In this document: positions 49,611-57,435 of the stretch, in pieces | How positions within the stretch are numbered: the first letter of the stretch is position 1 | Layout of the letters: each line of letters starts with the position of its first letter | DNA from: Mesorhizobium_L sp035547755 | Lineage (GTDB): Bacteria; Pseudomonadota; Alphaproteobacteria; Rhizobiales; Rhizobiaceae | NCBI GenBank assembly: GCA_035547755.1 | Contig: DASZUG010000092.1 | Coordinates: 62,001 to 126,000, forward strand | Direction of reading: 5' to 3' | Length of the DNA stretch: 64,000 nucleotides | Translations under genes and position numbers: made by a program | Notes under the pieces: generated by a model | Seen by the model: only the letters and a program-made list of their open reading frames with translations | The model's database searches: none | Told to the model about the DNA's origin: nothing

Positions 49611-51215
49611 TCAGCCGTGGACGGCGTGGCCGGAGAGTTCGATCAATGCCGGGCGCCGGCTTTCATAAACGCGTTTGAGGACAGCGCCGAGATCGTCGAG
49701 GCGGACGAGGCGCTCGGCCGCCATGCCGTAGGCTCGCGCGACGGAGACGAAATCGGGGGCGCTCGGGCGGACGCCGACAGGCTCGACGCCGACGCTTTCC
49801 ATATAGGTTTCGATCTCCCGGTAGCCGTCATTGTTCCAGACGAGGAAGATCACCGGCGCGCCGGCATCGATAGCGGAGCCGAGTTCGGCGAGCGAGAATT
49901 GGATGCCGCCGTCGCCGACGATCGCGACGACGGGACGGCCGGGAGCGGCAAGAGCCGCGCCGATCGCGGCCGGCGGCGCATAGCCCAGCGCGCCATAGCC
50001 CGTCGCCGCGTTGAACCAGCCGCCCGGCCGGCCGATCTCGCAATAGAGATTGCCGGCATAGACGAGCTGGGTCGAATCCCCGACCATGATCGCGTCCGGC
50101 AGCGCCTCGCGGATCGTCCCGATGATCGAAACGGCGCGCCGATATTGCTCGCTGAGGTTTTCGTGAGCAGCGTGGCGCACGGCTTTCGCCCGTGCCGCCC
50201 CGTCGCGATTACCTGGTTCGGCAGGCAGCGCGGCAAGCAGATCGGTTAGGGCGTTCCCGACGCTCGACAGGATCGAGAGCAGCGCGGCGGGGCCGCGGGC
50301 GAGCTGGTCGGCGTCGATATCGATGCGTACGAGGCCGGAAAGGGCGGGGAAGCCGCCGTCGCCATACATGTCGAAATCGGTCGGCCCCATTTCGGTGCCG
50401 AGTGCCAGCACGAGATCGGAGCCCGCCAGCAAGTCGCGCACCGGGGCAAGGCTCGGGCTTGCCGGCACCTCAAGCGGGTGGCGGGCGAGAAGGCCACGGC
50501 CGTTCACGGTCGTCACCACCGGCGCGTCGAGCCGCTCGGCCAGACCGCGCACAGCCATATCGTAAAAACGGGCGCCCCCGCCGGCGATGATCACCGGCTT
50601 TTCGGCATTCCGGCAAAGCTCAGCCAGTTCGCCGACCGACGCCGCATCGGCGCGCGGAGCCCGGTTGCGGATCGGCCGCGGCGCGGGCCGCTCGATCCTT
50701 TCCGCCATCACGTCGATCGGGATCTCGATATGGACCGGTCCCGGCCGCCCCGAGGCGAAGACGGCGAAGGTGCGGGCCATGACATCGGCCAGGTCATTCG
50801 GGTCGAGCAGCGTATGGGAAAAGCGGGTGATGGTGCTGGTCACGGCGCGCTGGTCGGGAAGCTCGTGCAGCGCGCCGCGCCCGTGGCCCAACGAAGAGCG
50901 GCGGTTGGCGCCGGTGACGACGAGCATCGGTACGGAATCCGCGCGCGCCTGTGCCATGGCGGTGAGCGCATTGGTCAAGCCCGGCCCGGTGATGAGCAGG
51001 CAGATCCCGGGCTTGCCGGAGACGCGGGCATAGCCGTCGGCCATGAAGGCGGCGCCCTGCTCATGGCGCGGCGTGATATGGCGGATCGGCGAACGGGCGA
51101 GGCCGCGATAGAGTTCGACCGTATGGACGCCGGGGATGCCGAAGACGAACTCGACGCCATAGGCTTCGAGAATCCCGATCAGCGCCTCGCCGACGGTCGG
51201 CCGCCCGTCGCTCAT
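49611..51215 (-). CDS. Thiamine diphosphate-dependent enzyme, acetolactate synthase-like (candidate 2-ketoarginine decarboxylase, AruI-like)
   Basis: A 534-residue ThDP enzyme. The activating Glu is in 'TPRHEQGAAFMADGYARVSG' near residue 48, a central FAD/nucleotide-like domain follows, and the ThDP motif is 'VVAIVGDGGIQFSLAEL' running to 'LVWNNDGYREI'. It is close to acetolactate synthase in length, but no small subunit gene is near. The upstream gene encodes an AruH-like transaminase and overlaps it by 4 bp. In Pseudomonas the same pair (aruH-aruI) converts arginine to 4-guanidinobutanal. By analogy it is a 2-keto acid decarboxylase. A different 2-keto acid is possible. Confidence 0.8.
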   Translation of the reverse strand: MSDGRPTVGEALIGILEAYGVEFVFGIPGVHTVELYRGLARSPIRHITPRHEQGAAFMADGYARVSGKPGICLLITGPGLTNALTAMAQARADSVPMLVVTGANRRSSLGHGRGALHELPDQRAVTSTITRFSHTLLDPNDLADVMARTFAVFASGRPGPVHIEIPIDVMAERIERPAPRPIRNRAPRADAASVGELAELCRNAEKPVIIAGGGARFYDMAVRGLAERLDAPVVTTVNGRGLLARHPLEVPASPSLAPVRDLLAGSDLVLALGTEMGPTDFDMYGDGGFPALSGLVRIDIDADQLARGPAALLSILSSVGNALTDLLAALPAEPGNRDGAARAKAVRHAAHENLSEQYRRAVSIIGTIREALPDAIMVGDSTQLVYAGNLYCEIGRPGGWFNAATGYGALGYAPPAAIGAALAAPGRPVVAIVGDGGIQFSLAELGSAIDAGAPVIFLVWNNDGYREIETYMESVGVEPVGVRPSAPDFVSVARAYGMAAERLVRLDDLGAVLKRVYESRRPALIELSGHAVHG

Positions 51216-52411
51216 GCCGAGACTCTTTCGGACTGCGGACGTTCCAGGCCTTCGGCGAAAGCCAGGATCCGCCGGCAGGCCTCGGCGATCTTCCCGTCCG
51301 GTACCGTCAGGCTGACGCGCACGAAACTCCGCGCCTTGCCGCCGAAGGAAGCGCCGGGCATCACCGCCACCTTCGCCTCGTTGAGCAGCGCCCAGGCGAG
51401 CTCCTCTCCCGTCAGCCCCGTTCCGGCAATATCGAGAAGGATGAACATGCCGGCGGCGGGCGGCAGCGGGCGGATGCCGGGCGCGCCACCCAGCAGATCG
51501 ACAATCAGCCGCGCGCGCCGCGAATAGGCCTCGCACATGCGCTTCGCCGTATCCAATTCGTGGGTCAGCGCATAGGCCGTCATGTCGGCGATGAAGGGCT
51601 GATTGCCGAAGAGCATCGTTTCCGAGACCGGCAAAAGCCGTCGACAGAATTCCGCCGGGCCAACGGCCCAGCCGCTGCGGAAGCCCGGAGCGGCATGCGA
51701 TTTTGAAATGGAGGAGACGGCGATGGTGCGCTCGGCAAGCGCCGCATCGTCGAAAGGCGAGGCGAACGCGCCGTCGAAGATCAGCGCCTCATAGACCTCG
51801 TCGGAGACGATCCACAAATCGTGCCTGGCGCAAACAGCGCCGATCGCGGCGATCTCTTCGGCCGAAAGCGTCGCGCCGGTCGGGTTATGCGGGCTGTTGA
51901 GCAGGAGCACCCGGCCTTTCGGCGTGATCGCGGCCTCCAGATCGGCCGCCTGCATGCGGAAGCCGTTTTCGGGCCTGAGCGGCACATCGATTTTGGCGGC
52001 GCCGGTGGCGCGGATCACGCCATCATAGGTGGCATAGAACGGATCGCCGACCAGCACCTCGTCGCCGGCTTCCACGAGCGCCGTCATCACGGCGAAGAGC
52101 GCCGTCTGCGTGCCGGGAAAACAAAGCAGATTGTCGGCGGTCACGGCGCGGCCGGTGCGTTCGGAATATTTGCGTGACAGGGCCGCGAGCAGCGCCGGCT
52201 CGCCGCGTCCGTTGGAATAGCGGGTGCGGCCGGCTTCCATCGCCCGCGCGCATTCGGCGATCAGCTTCGGATCGGGCGGAATGTCAGGTTCGCCGATCGT
52301 CAGCTCGATGATCGGCTCGCCGGCATCCGCGCGCTCGCGCGCAGCGATATGCACGGCCCATTTGCTGGAGCCGAGATCGGCGAGCCGTTCGGTGATCGAC
52401 GCATAGCGCAT
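51212..52411 (-). CDS. Class I/II aminotransferase, AruH-like (arginine:pyruvate transaminase candidate)
   Basis: A 399-residue fold-type I PLP enzyme. PLP Lys is in 'AVSSISKSHAAPGFRSGWAV', Asp in 'HDLWIVSDEVYEALIFDG', Asn in 'LLLNSPHNPTGATL', and the carboxylate-binding Arg in 'ARSFVRVSLTVPDGKI'. The opening 'MRYASITERLADLGSSKW' and 'RPENGFRMQAADLEAAITP' resemble my recollection of P. aeruginosa AruH more than general aspartate transaminases. It would make the keto acid used by the ThDP enzyme encoded next. The gene directly follows TetR (the stop of tetR is adjacent to this ATG), so it belongs to the minus-strand four-gene operon. Confidence 0.85.
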   Translation of the reverse strand: MRYASITERLADLGSSKWAVHIAARERADAGEPIIELTIGEPDIPPDPKLIAECARAMEAGRTRYSNGRGEPALLAALSRKYSERTGRAVTADNLLCFPGTQTALFAVMTALVEAGDEVLVGDPFYATYDGVIRATGAAKIDVPLRPENGFRMQAADLEAAITPKGRVLLLNSPHNPTGATLSAEEIAAIGAVCARHDLWIVSDEVYEALIFDGAFASPFDDAALAERTIAVSSISKSHAAPGFRSGWAVGPAEFCRRLLPVSETMLFGNQPFIADMTAYALTHELDTAKRMCEAYSRRARLIVDLLGGAPGIRPLPPAAGMFILLDIAGTGLTGEELAWALLNEAKVAVMPGASFGGKARSFVRVSLTVPDGKIAEACRRILAFAEGLERPQSERVSA

Positions 52412-53092
52412 TTAATTCTCCTTCGGCTCCTCCTCGCCGCTCCCGAGCGGCAGGCCGAGAATGGCCTCGACCGCCTCGATACCCATGGCGACGAGTTCGC
52501 CTTTTGAAAACAGTTCCGGCGCGAGCGCGCCCTCAAGCCACAATCCGTCTATGGCGGCGTTGATCTTGATGGCGGTACGCCGGCTTTCGGTTCCATCATC
52601 CTTGCGGCCGGCTTCGGCGAGCACGTCGCTGACCAGCGGCTCGACCTCGTTGCGGAATTCCAGATAGGCTTCGCGGTGGATCGCGGCCATGGCCGGGTCG
52701 ACATGGATCATCGCGATGAAACTCGCCCAGAGCGTCAGCCGCCTGATGTCGAGCACCGGCGGGCTGAGATTTGCCGCCACGAAGCGGCGCAGCCGCTCGC
52801 GCGGACGGCCTAGCGCGCTGTCGCCTGCCGTGCGCGCCATCGCCGTCATCTCGCCCATCGTCACGCGATAGGCTTCCTGGACCATGTGCTCCTTGGCGTC
52901 GAAATAATGCCGGATCAGGCCGTTGGTGACGCCGGCGCGAAGCGCGATCTCACGCACGGTCGCGGCGTGCATGCCGCGCTCGGCAATGCAGTCTAGCGTC
53001 GCGCGGATAAGGTCCTGCCTGCGTTCGTCGCTCGAGGCGCGGCGGAAGGTCCGGCGGCTCAGCCCCGCCGGAGAACCGGTCTCGTCAGGCAT
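52412..53092 (-). CDS. TetR family transcriptional regulator (BetI-like)
   Basis: A 226-residue TetR-type repressor. The N-terminal HTH is 'RRQDLIRATLDCIAERGMHA' then 'ATVREIALRAGVTNGLIRHY', close to the BetI consensus; the C-terminal helical ligand domain follows. It is embedded as second gene of the operon that starts with the dimethylargininase-like gene. Its start overlaps that gene by 34 bp. It probably represses this operon and the divergent importer operon through the shared 197-bp region, where a TetR-type dyad is seen at 53980-53995. The ligand may be the imported amino acid or a derivative. Confidence 0.88.
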   Translation of the reverse strand: MPDETGSPAGLSRRTFRRASSDERRQDLIRATLDCIAERGMHAATVREIALRAGVTNGLIRHYFDAKEHMVQEAYRVTMGEMTAMARTAGDSALGRPRERLRRFVAANLSPPVLDIRRLTLWASFIAMIHVDPAMAAIHREAYLEFRNEVEPLVSDVLAEAGRKDDGTESRRTAIKINAAIDGLWLEGALAPELFSKGELVAMGIEAVEAILGLPLGSGEEEPKEN

Positions 53093-53934
53093 GTCGGCCC
53101 TCCTTCGCAGGCGATGCAGAGCGCGTCGCCCTCGAATGTGCGCACCCTGCAGCCGGCCGCCTCCATCGCCCGGCGCGTACCCTCGAAGCCGGCGATCATT
53201 ATCGCGTCGTGCGGCGCCGTCGGCAGCACGTTAAGGCTGAGGCCGTTGCTTTCGCGGAATTCGTCGGCCGGCGCCTCGATCAGCTTGACGCCCCGGCCTT
53301 TCAACAATTGATAAAAGGGCGCCGGCAGGAGCGGCGCGAAGACGAGCGCCAGATCGTCGGCAAGCGGGCTGATCACCGACATCAGATGCAGGCAGGCTTC
53401 TTCGCCCTGCCAGAGCGGCAGGTCGAAGCCGAGGACGGTGATGCCATGCGGCGCCAGCATCGCGCGCAGCTGCTCGATCCCTTCCTCGTTGCTGCGCACG
53501 CCGCGGCCGATGACGAGCGTCTTGTCATCGAGCCAGACGCAATCACCGCCTTCGACGGTGCCCGAACCGGCGACACGGCCGAGGATCGGTACGCCGGCCG
53601 CACGGTAGGCGCGCTCATGCGCATCGACCTCGGCCTTCCTGAGCGGCTTGCCCATGTTGAGCAGGATGGCGCCGGCTCCGCTGACGAGCGATGGATCGTG
53701 GGTGAACATGGCGTCGGCGAGGCCGTCGCCCTCGTCCTTCAGCCAGATGATCTCGGCGCCGGACTCGGCGACCAGGCCGGTGAAGCGGTCGAATTGCGCC
53801 GTCGCGCGCGCCGCATTGAAGGTCGGGCCATAATGCCACTGGGCGGGATCGGCGGCGGCAAGGCTTTCTCCCGGCCGGCGCATCAGCACGCGCTTCAACG
53901 GCGCCGCCATCGATTGACAGCCATATTCCTGCAT
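53059..53934 (-). CDS. Dimethylarginine dimethylaminohydrolase/amidinotransferase family protein
   Basis: A 291-residue guanidino-group-modifying enzyme. Catalytic His is in 'EEACLHLMSVISPLADDL', the nucleophile Cys near residue 282 in 'GGPTCLTRPVL', and acidic substrate contacts in 'ADAMFTHDPSLV' and 'VEGGDCVWLDDKTLVIG'. The family hydrolyses methylated arginine to citrulline, or acts as a deiminase on related guanidines. Start ATG 53934 has AGAGGGAGCG just upstream. It is the first gene of an operon with TetR, an AruH-like transaminase and a ThDP enzyme, and diverges from a basic-amino-acid importer. All of this fits an arginine or methyl-arginine substrate. Confidence 0.82.
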   Translation of the reverse strand: MQEYGCQSMAAPLKRVLMRRPGESLAAADPAQWHYGPTFNAARATAQFDRFTGLVAESGAEIIWLKDEGDGLADAMFTHDPSLVSGAGAILLNMGKPLRKAEVDAHERAYRAAGVPILGRVAGSGTVEGGDCVWLDDKTLVIGRGVRSNEEGIEQLRAMLAPHGITVLGFDLPLWQGEEACLHLMSVISPLADDLALVFAPLLPAPFYQLLKGRGVKLIEAPADEFRESNGLSLNVLPTAPHDAIMIAGFEGTRRAMEAAGCRVRTFEGDALCIACEGGPTCLTRPVLRRG

Positions 53935-53979
53935 CGCTCGCTCCCTCTGGACTGCCGTCATTTTGCAGGCCGGCCGTAT

Positions 53980-53995
53980 TTATACAGTTGCATAA
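53980..53995. promoter_or_regulatory. Candidate TetR operator dyad
   Basis: TTATACAGTTGCATAA is an inverted repeat with 12 of 16 positions symmetric (TTAT-n-CA-nn-TG-n-ATAA). It lies in the divergent region, 46 nt upstream of the hydrolase ATG and 137 nt upstream of the importer GTG. A short perfect palindrome CATTAATG follows at 54010-54017. The AT-rich dyad stands out in GC-rich DNA and has the size of a TetR half-site pair. Confidence 0.5.
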
Positions 53996-54131
53996 TTTCG
54001 GCGCAAGTGCATTAATGGCGGGAAAAGAGCGGATAGAGGGCTGCGGTCGCCCCATCCGGATAAGAAAAAGGGAACGCCACTCGTCTTGAAGAGCATCTTG
54101 AAATTGCTGGATTTCTGGCGGAGGCCTCGCG

Positions 54132-54953
54132 GTGACTGCTGATACGGCAGCCCTTGTCGGCAGCGAGCGGCAGGCCGCTCCGGCTTCGCCTGCGGCGGTG
54201 GTCGAACTCATCGAACTTCACAAATATTTCGGCAGGTTGGAAGTGCTGAAAGGCATCTCGCTGACCGCGCATGAAGGCGATGTCATCGCCATCATCGGGG
54301 CGAGCGGCTCCGGCAAATCGACGCTTCTCAGATGTATCAACATGCTGGAAATCCCGACCTCCGGCCATGTCCGCGTGCGCGGCGAGGAGATCGTGCTGAA
54401 GCCCGACGGCCCTGACCGGCGGCAAATTGCGGATCGGCGTCAGATCCAACGCATCCGCAGCCGGCTCGGCATGGTGTTCCAGTCGTTCAATCTGTGGCAG
54501 CACATGACGCTGCGTGAGAACGTTATCGAGGTGCCGGTGCATGTGCTCGGCCGCAGGCGCGACGAGGCGATGGCCGAAGCCGACAAGCTGCTCGAGCGCG
54601 TCGGGCTCTATGACAAGCGCGACACCTTTCCGGCCTTTCTCTCCGGCGGCCAGCAGCAGCGCGCGGCCATTGCCCGGGCGCTGGCGATCCGGCCGGACGT
54701 CATGCTTTTCGACGAGCCGACCTCGGCGCTCGACCCGGAACTCGTCGGCGAGGTGCTGACGGTGATCGGCGACCTGGCCCGCGAGGGACGCACCATGATC
54801 CTCGTCACCCACGAGATGGGCTTTGCCCGCGAGGTGGCGAACCGCGTCGTCTTCCTGCACCAGGGCGTCGTGGAGGAAGAGGGCGGGCCGGAGGCGATCT
54901 TCACCGCGCCGAAATCGGAGCGGCTCAGGAAATTCATCGGCTCGATCCGATAA
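54132..54953 (+). CDS. Basic/polar amino acid ABC transporter ATP-binding protein (HisP/OccP-like)
   Basis: A 273-residue ABC ATPase: Walker A 'GASGSGKSTLLRC', Walker B 'VMLFDEPTSALD', signature 'SGGQQQRAAIARAL', and switch His 'ILVTHEMGFAREVANR'. The insertion 'RRQIADRRQIQRIRSRLGMV' after the second beta-strand is typical of the HisP/OccP subgroup that handles basic amino acids and opines. GTG start at 54132 with GGAGG upstream. First gene of a six-gene plus-strand operon; ATPase-first order is unlike the importer at 7.5-10.8 kb. Confidence 0.92.
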   Translation: MTADTAALVGSERQAAPASPAAVVELIELHKYFGRLEVLKGISLTAHEGDVIAIIGASGSGKSTLLRCINMLEIPTSGHVRVRGEEIVLKPDGPDRRQIADRRQIQRIRSRLGMVFQSFNLWQHMTLRENVIEVPVHVLGRRRDEAMAEADKLLERVGLYDKRDTFPAFLSGGQQQRAAIARALAIRPDVMLFDEPTSALDPELVGEVLTVIGDLAREGRTMILVTHEMGFAREVANRVVFLHQGVVEEEGGPEAIFTAPKSERLRKFIGSIR

Positions 54954-55015
54954 AGGTTTGGGATGAACGGGCGGGCTACCCGTCCGGATACCGAAGAAGC
55001 GAAAAGGGGAAGGAC

Positions 55016-55789
55016 ATGAAACTGCTGATGAAACTGGCGATCGCCGCCTTGGCGCTGGCGCTGCCGCTATCGGCGGCGCAGGCCGAGACGATCAAGGTCG
55101 GCATAGCGGCCGAGCCTTATCCGCCCTTCACCGTACCCGACGCTTCCGGCCATTGGGGCGGCTGGGAGATCGACATCATGCAGGCCGTCTGCAAGGCGGC
55201 CGACCTCACCTGCAAGGTCACGCCGGTTTCGTGGGACGGCATCATCCCGGCGCTGAAATCCGGCAAGATCGACATGATCTTCAATTCGATGTCGATCACT
55301 GCCGACCGTGAGAAGGAGATCGATTTCTCCGACAAATACTACAACACGCCGACCGTGATCGTCGGGCAGGAATCGGAGCATTTCAAGCCGACGCCGGAGG
55401 GGCTGAAGGGCAAGATCCTCGGCGTGCAGGTATCCACGGTCCATGAGGCCTATGCCCGCAAGCACTTTCCGGATGCGACGATCAAGGTCTACCAGACGCA
55501 GGACGAGGCCAACCAGGATCTGGTCGCCGGGCGGATCGACGCGACCCAAGCGGATGGCGTGGCGATGGCCGCTTTCCTGAAATCGTCGGACGGCAAGTCC
55601 TGCTGCGACCTGAAAGGCGACGTGGCGCCCGACGAGGCCATCCTCGGCCCGGGCGTCGGCGCCGGTATCCGCAAGGGCGACACCAAGCTCAAGGACAAGA
55701 TCAACGCCGCGATCAAGAAGATCCGCGCCGACGGCACCTATCAGAAGATCTCAAAGAAGTATTTCGACTTCGACATCTACGGCGGCTGA
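55016..55789 (+). CDS. Lysine/arginine/ornithine-type periplasmic binding protein
   Basis: A 257-residue SBP_bac_3 protein with Sec signal 'MKLAIAALALALPLSAAQA', likely cut before 'ETIKVG'. Mature features: 'GIAAEPYPPFTVPDASGHWG', 'GWEIDIMQAV', 'VSWDGIIPALKSGKIDMIFN', 'SMSITADREKEIDFSDKYY'. These closely follow the LAO/HisJ/octopine-binding group. A pair of Cys in 'GKSCCDLKG' near residue 200 is present. It binds a basic amino acid or derivative in the periplasm for the permeases at 55875 and 56590. The ligand fits the arginine-related enzymes next to it. Confidence 0.9.
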   Translation: MKLLMKLAIAALALALPLSAAQAETIKVGIAAEPYPPFTVPDASGHWGGWEIDIMQAVCKAADLTCKVTPVSWDGIIPALKSGKIDMIFNSMSITADREKEIDFSDKYYNTPTVIVGQESEHFKPTPEGLKGKILGVQVSTVHEAYARKHFPDATIKVYQTQDEANQDLVAGRIDATQADGVAMAAFLKSSDGKSCCDLKGDVAPDEAILGPGVGAGIRKGDTKLKDKINAAIKKIRADGTYQKISKKYFDFDIYGG

Positions 55790-55874
55790 CCGAAGGATGA
55801 GAGCCGGTATTCGTCAGCCGACTCTGGTCCAGGTAAGGCGTGCGGCCGCCTGAACCCACAGGGAGGTGATCCGG

Positions 55875-56585
55875 ATGGGAATCGACTGGCACCTGCTGGC
55901 GCTGTCGCCGCCCGGCTGGGGCGGGATGCTCCTGCGAGGGCTCGCCACCACGCTCGAAGTCTCCGGCGGCGGCTATGTGGTGGGCCTTCTCATCGGCATC
56001 GCCGGCGCCGTCGGCAAGCTTTATGGCGGCCCCGTCTCGCGCGACCTCTGGGAATGCTACACGACGGCGGTGCGCGCCATCCCGGAACTGGTGTTGATCG
56101 TGCTGATCTATTATGCCGGCACGGACGCCGTGAACCGGCTCATGGCGGTGTTCGGCCACCAGGCCGTCGACATCAACGGGCTTGTCGCCGGCATCTTCGT
56201 CATCGCCGTGGTGCAGGGCGCCTATTCGACCGAGGTGCTGCGCGGCGCGATCAAGGCGGTGCCCTTCGGCGAGATCGAGGCGGCGCGCGCCTTCGGCATG
56301 TCCTCCGGCCAGATGCTGAGGCGGATCACGCTTCCGGCAATGCTGCCGCATGCGATCCCGGGCCTCGCCAATCTCTGGCTGATCGCCACCAAGGACACGG
56401 CGCTGCTCGCCGTCGTCGGCTTCACCGAACTGACGCTGGCGACGCGCGAAGCCGGCGGGGCGACCAAGGCCTATTTCACATTCTTCTGCGCCGCCGGGCT
56501 GCTCTATCTCATGGTGACGCTGGTTTCGAACCAGTTCTTCGGCATCATCGAGCGGCATGCCCGGCGCGGCCAGCCGGGTATGTGA
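55875..56585 (+). CDS. Basic amino acid ABC transporter permease (HisQ-like)
   Basis: A 236-residue, five-helix permease with 'RGLATTLEVSGGGYVVGLLI' at the first helix and 'AIPELVLIVLIYYAGTDAVN'. The EAA loop is 'GEIEAARAFGMSSGQMLRRI'. ATG 55875 is chosen because GGGAGGTGATCC precedes it; the GTG at 55866 overlaps that ribosome site. Forms a heterodimeric channel with the next gene product, 4 bp downstream. Confidence 0.9.
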   Translation: MGIDWHLLALSPPGWGGMLLRGLATTLEVSGGGYVVGLLIGIAGAVGKLYGGPVSRDLWECYTTAVRAIPELVLIVLIYYAGTDAVNRLMAVFGHQAVDINGLVAGIFVIAVVQGAYSTEVLRGAIKAVPFGEIEAARAFGMSSGQMLRRITLPAMLPHAIPGLANLWLIATKDTALLAVVGFTELTLATREAGGATKAYFTFFCAAGLLYLMVTLVSNQFFGIIERHARRGQPGM

Positions 56586-56589
56586 ACCG

Positions 56590-57429
56590 ATGGCGGCCGA
56601 GACGCTCGAAACCACGCCCGGCATGAGCCGGCTCACCGGGCCCGCACGTGCTGGAGCGCTCAGGCGATGGTGGCAACCGCACCGGGTCGTTCTCGTCCTC
56701 GTCGCGACGGTCCTTGTCGTGCTGATGATCACGACGATGCGGTGGGACTGGCTGCCGAAATATTCGGACAGGCTCCTGCTCGGCGCCTGGCGCACCGTCT
56801 GGCTGCTCGCCCTCTCGGTCGTCATCGGCTTCCTCTTCGCCGTGCCGCTCGGGTTCGTGCAGGTGACGGGACCGAAATTTCTCGCCTGGCCGGCGCGCGG
56901 CTTCTGCACGCTGATCCGTGGCACGCCGCTGCTCCTGCAACTGTGGCTGCTCTATTTCGGGCTGGGATCGCTGTTCCCGCATATGCCGGCGATCCGTCAC
57001 TCCTTCCTGTGGGACTATCTGCGCCTGTCATGGCCTTACGGGCTTCTGGCGCTGACGCTTTCCTTCGCCGGCTATGAGGGCGAGGTGATGCGCGGCGCCT
57101 TCGCCGGCGTGCCGCGCGGCGAACTGGAAGCGGCGCGCGCTTTCGGCATGGGCAGGTTCACGACGCTGCGGCGCATCTGGCTGCCGCGCGCTTTCTATCG
57201 CGCGCTGCCGACGCTCGGCGGCGAGGTCATCATGCAGCTGAAATCGACGCCGCTCGTCGCGACGATCACCGTCGTCGATGTCTATGGCGTCATCGCCCAA
57301 GTGCGGCAGGACACTTATCTCGTCTATTCGCCGCTTATCTTCCTCGCCTTTGTCTATATGTGCCTGACTGGTGTCCTCGTGCTCCTCGTCCGACTTCTCG
57401 AAAGTCGGATGCCGGTGCGCGGGGCGTGA
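56590..57429 (+). CDS. Basic amino acid ABC transporter permease (HisM-like)
   Basis: A 279-residue permease. After a hydrophilic N-terminus of about 25 residues come the helices, the motif 'FCTLIRGTPLLLQLWLLYFG' and the EAA loop 'GELEAARAFGMGRFTTLRRI'. The insertion 'HMPAIRHSFLWDYLRLSWPY' between helices is usual for HisM-like members. Start ATG 56590 is set by tight spacing to the previous stop. The PYROXD2-like flavoprotein starts 6 bp after its stop, so transport and catabolism are on one transcript. Confidence 0.9.
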   Translation: MAAETLETTPGMSRLTGPARAGALRRWWQPHRVVLVLVATVLVVLMITTMRWDWLPKYSDRLLLGAWRTVWLLALSVVIGFLFAVPLGFVQVTGPKFLAWPARGFCTLIRGTPLLLQLWLLYFGLGSLFPHMPAIRHSFLWDYLRLSWPYGLLALTLSFAGYEGEVMRGAFAGVPRGELEAARAFGMGRFTTLRRIWLPRAFYRALPTLGGEVIMQLKSTPLVATITVVDVYGVIAQVRQDTYLVYSPLIFLAFVYMCLTGVLVLLVRLLESRMPVRGA

Positions 57430-57435
57430 GGAGGC

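Noticed and set aside
49611..51215. Branched-chain amino acid biosynthesis (IlvB)
   Set aside because: No IlvN small subunit or ilvC nearby; the gene is coupled to a catabolic-type transaminase and TetR operon.
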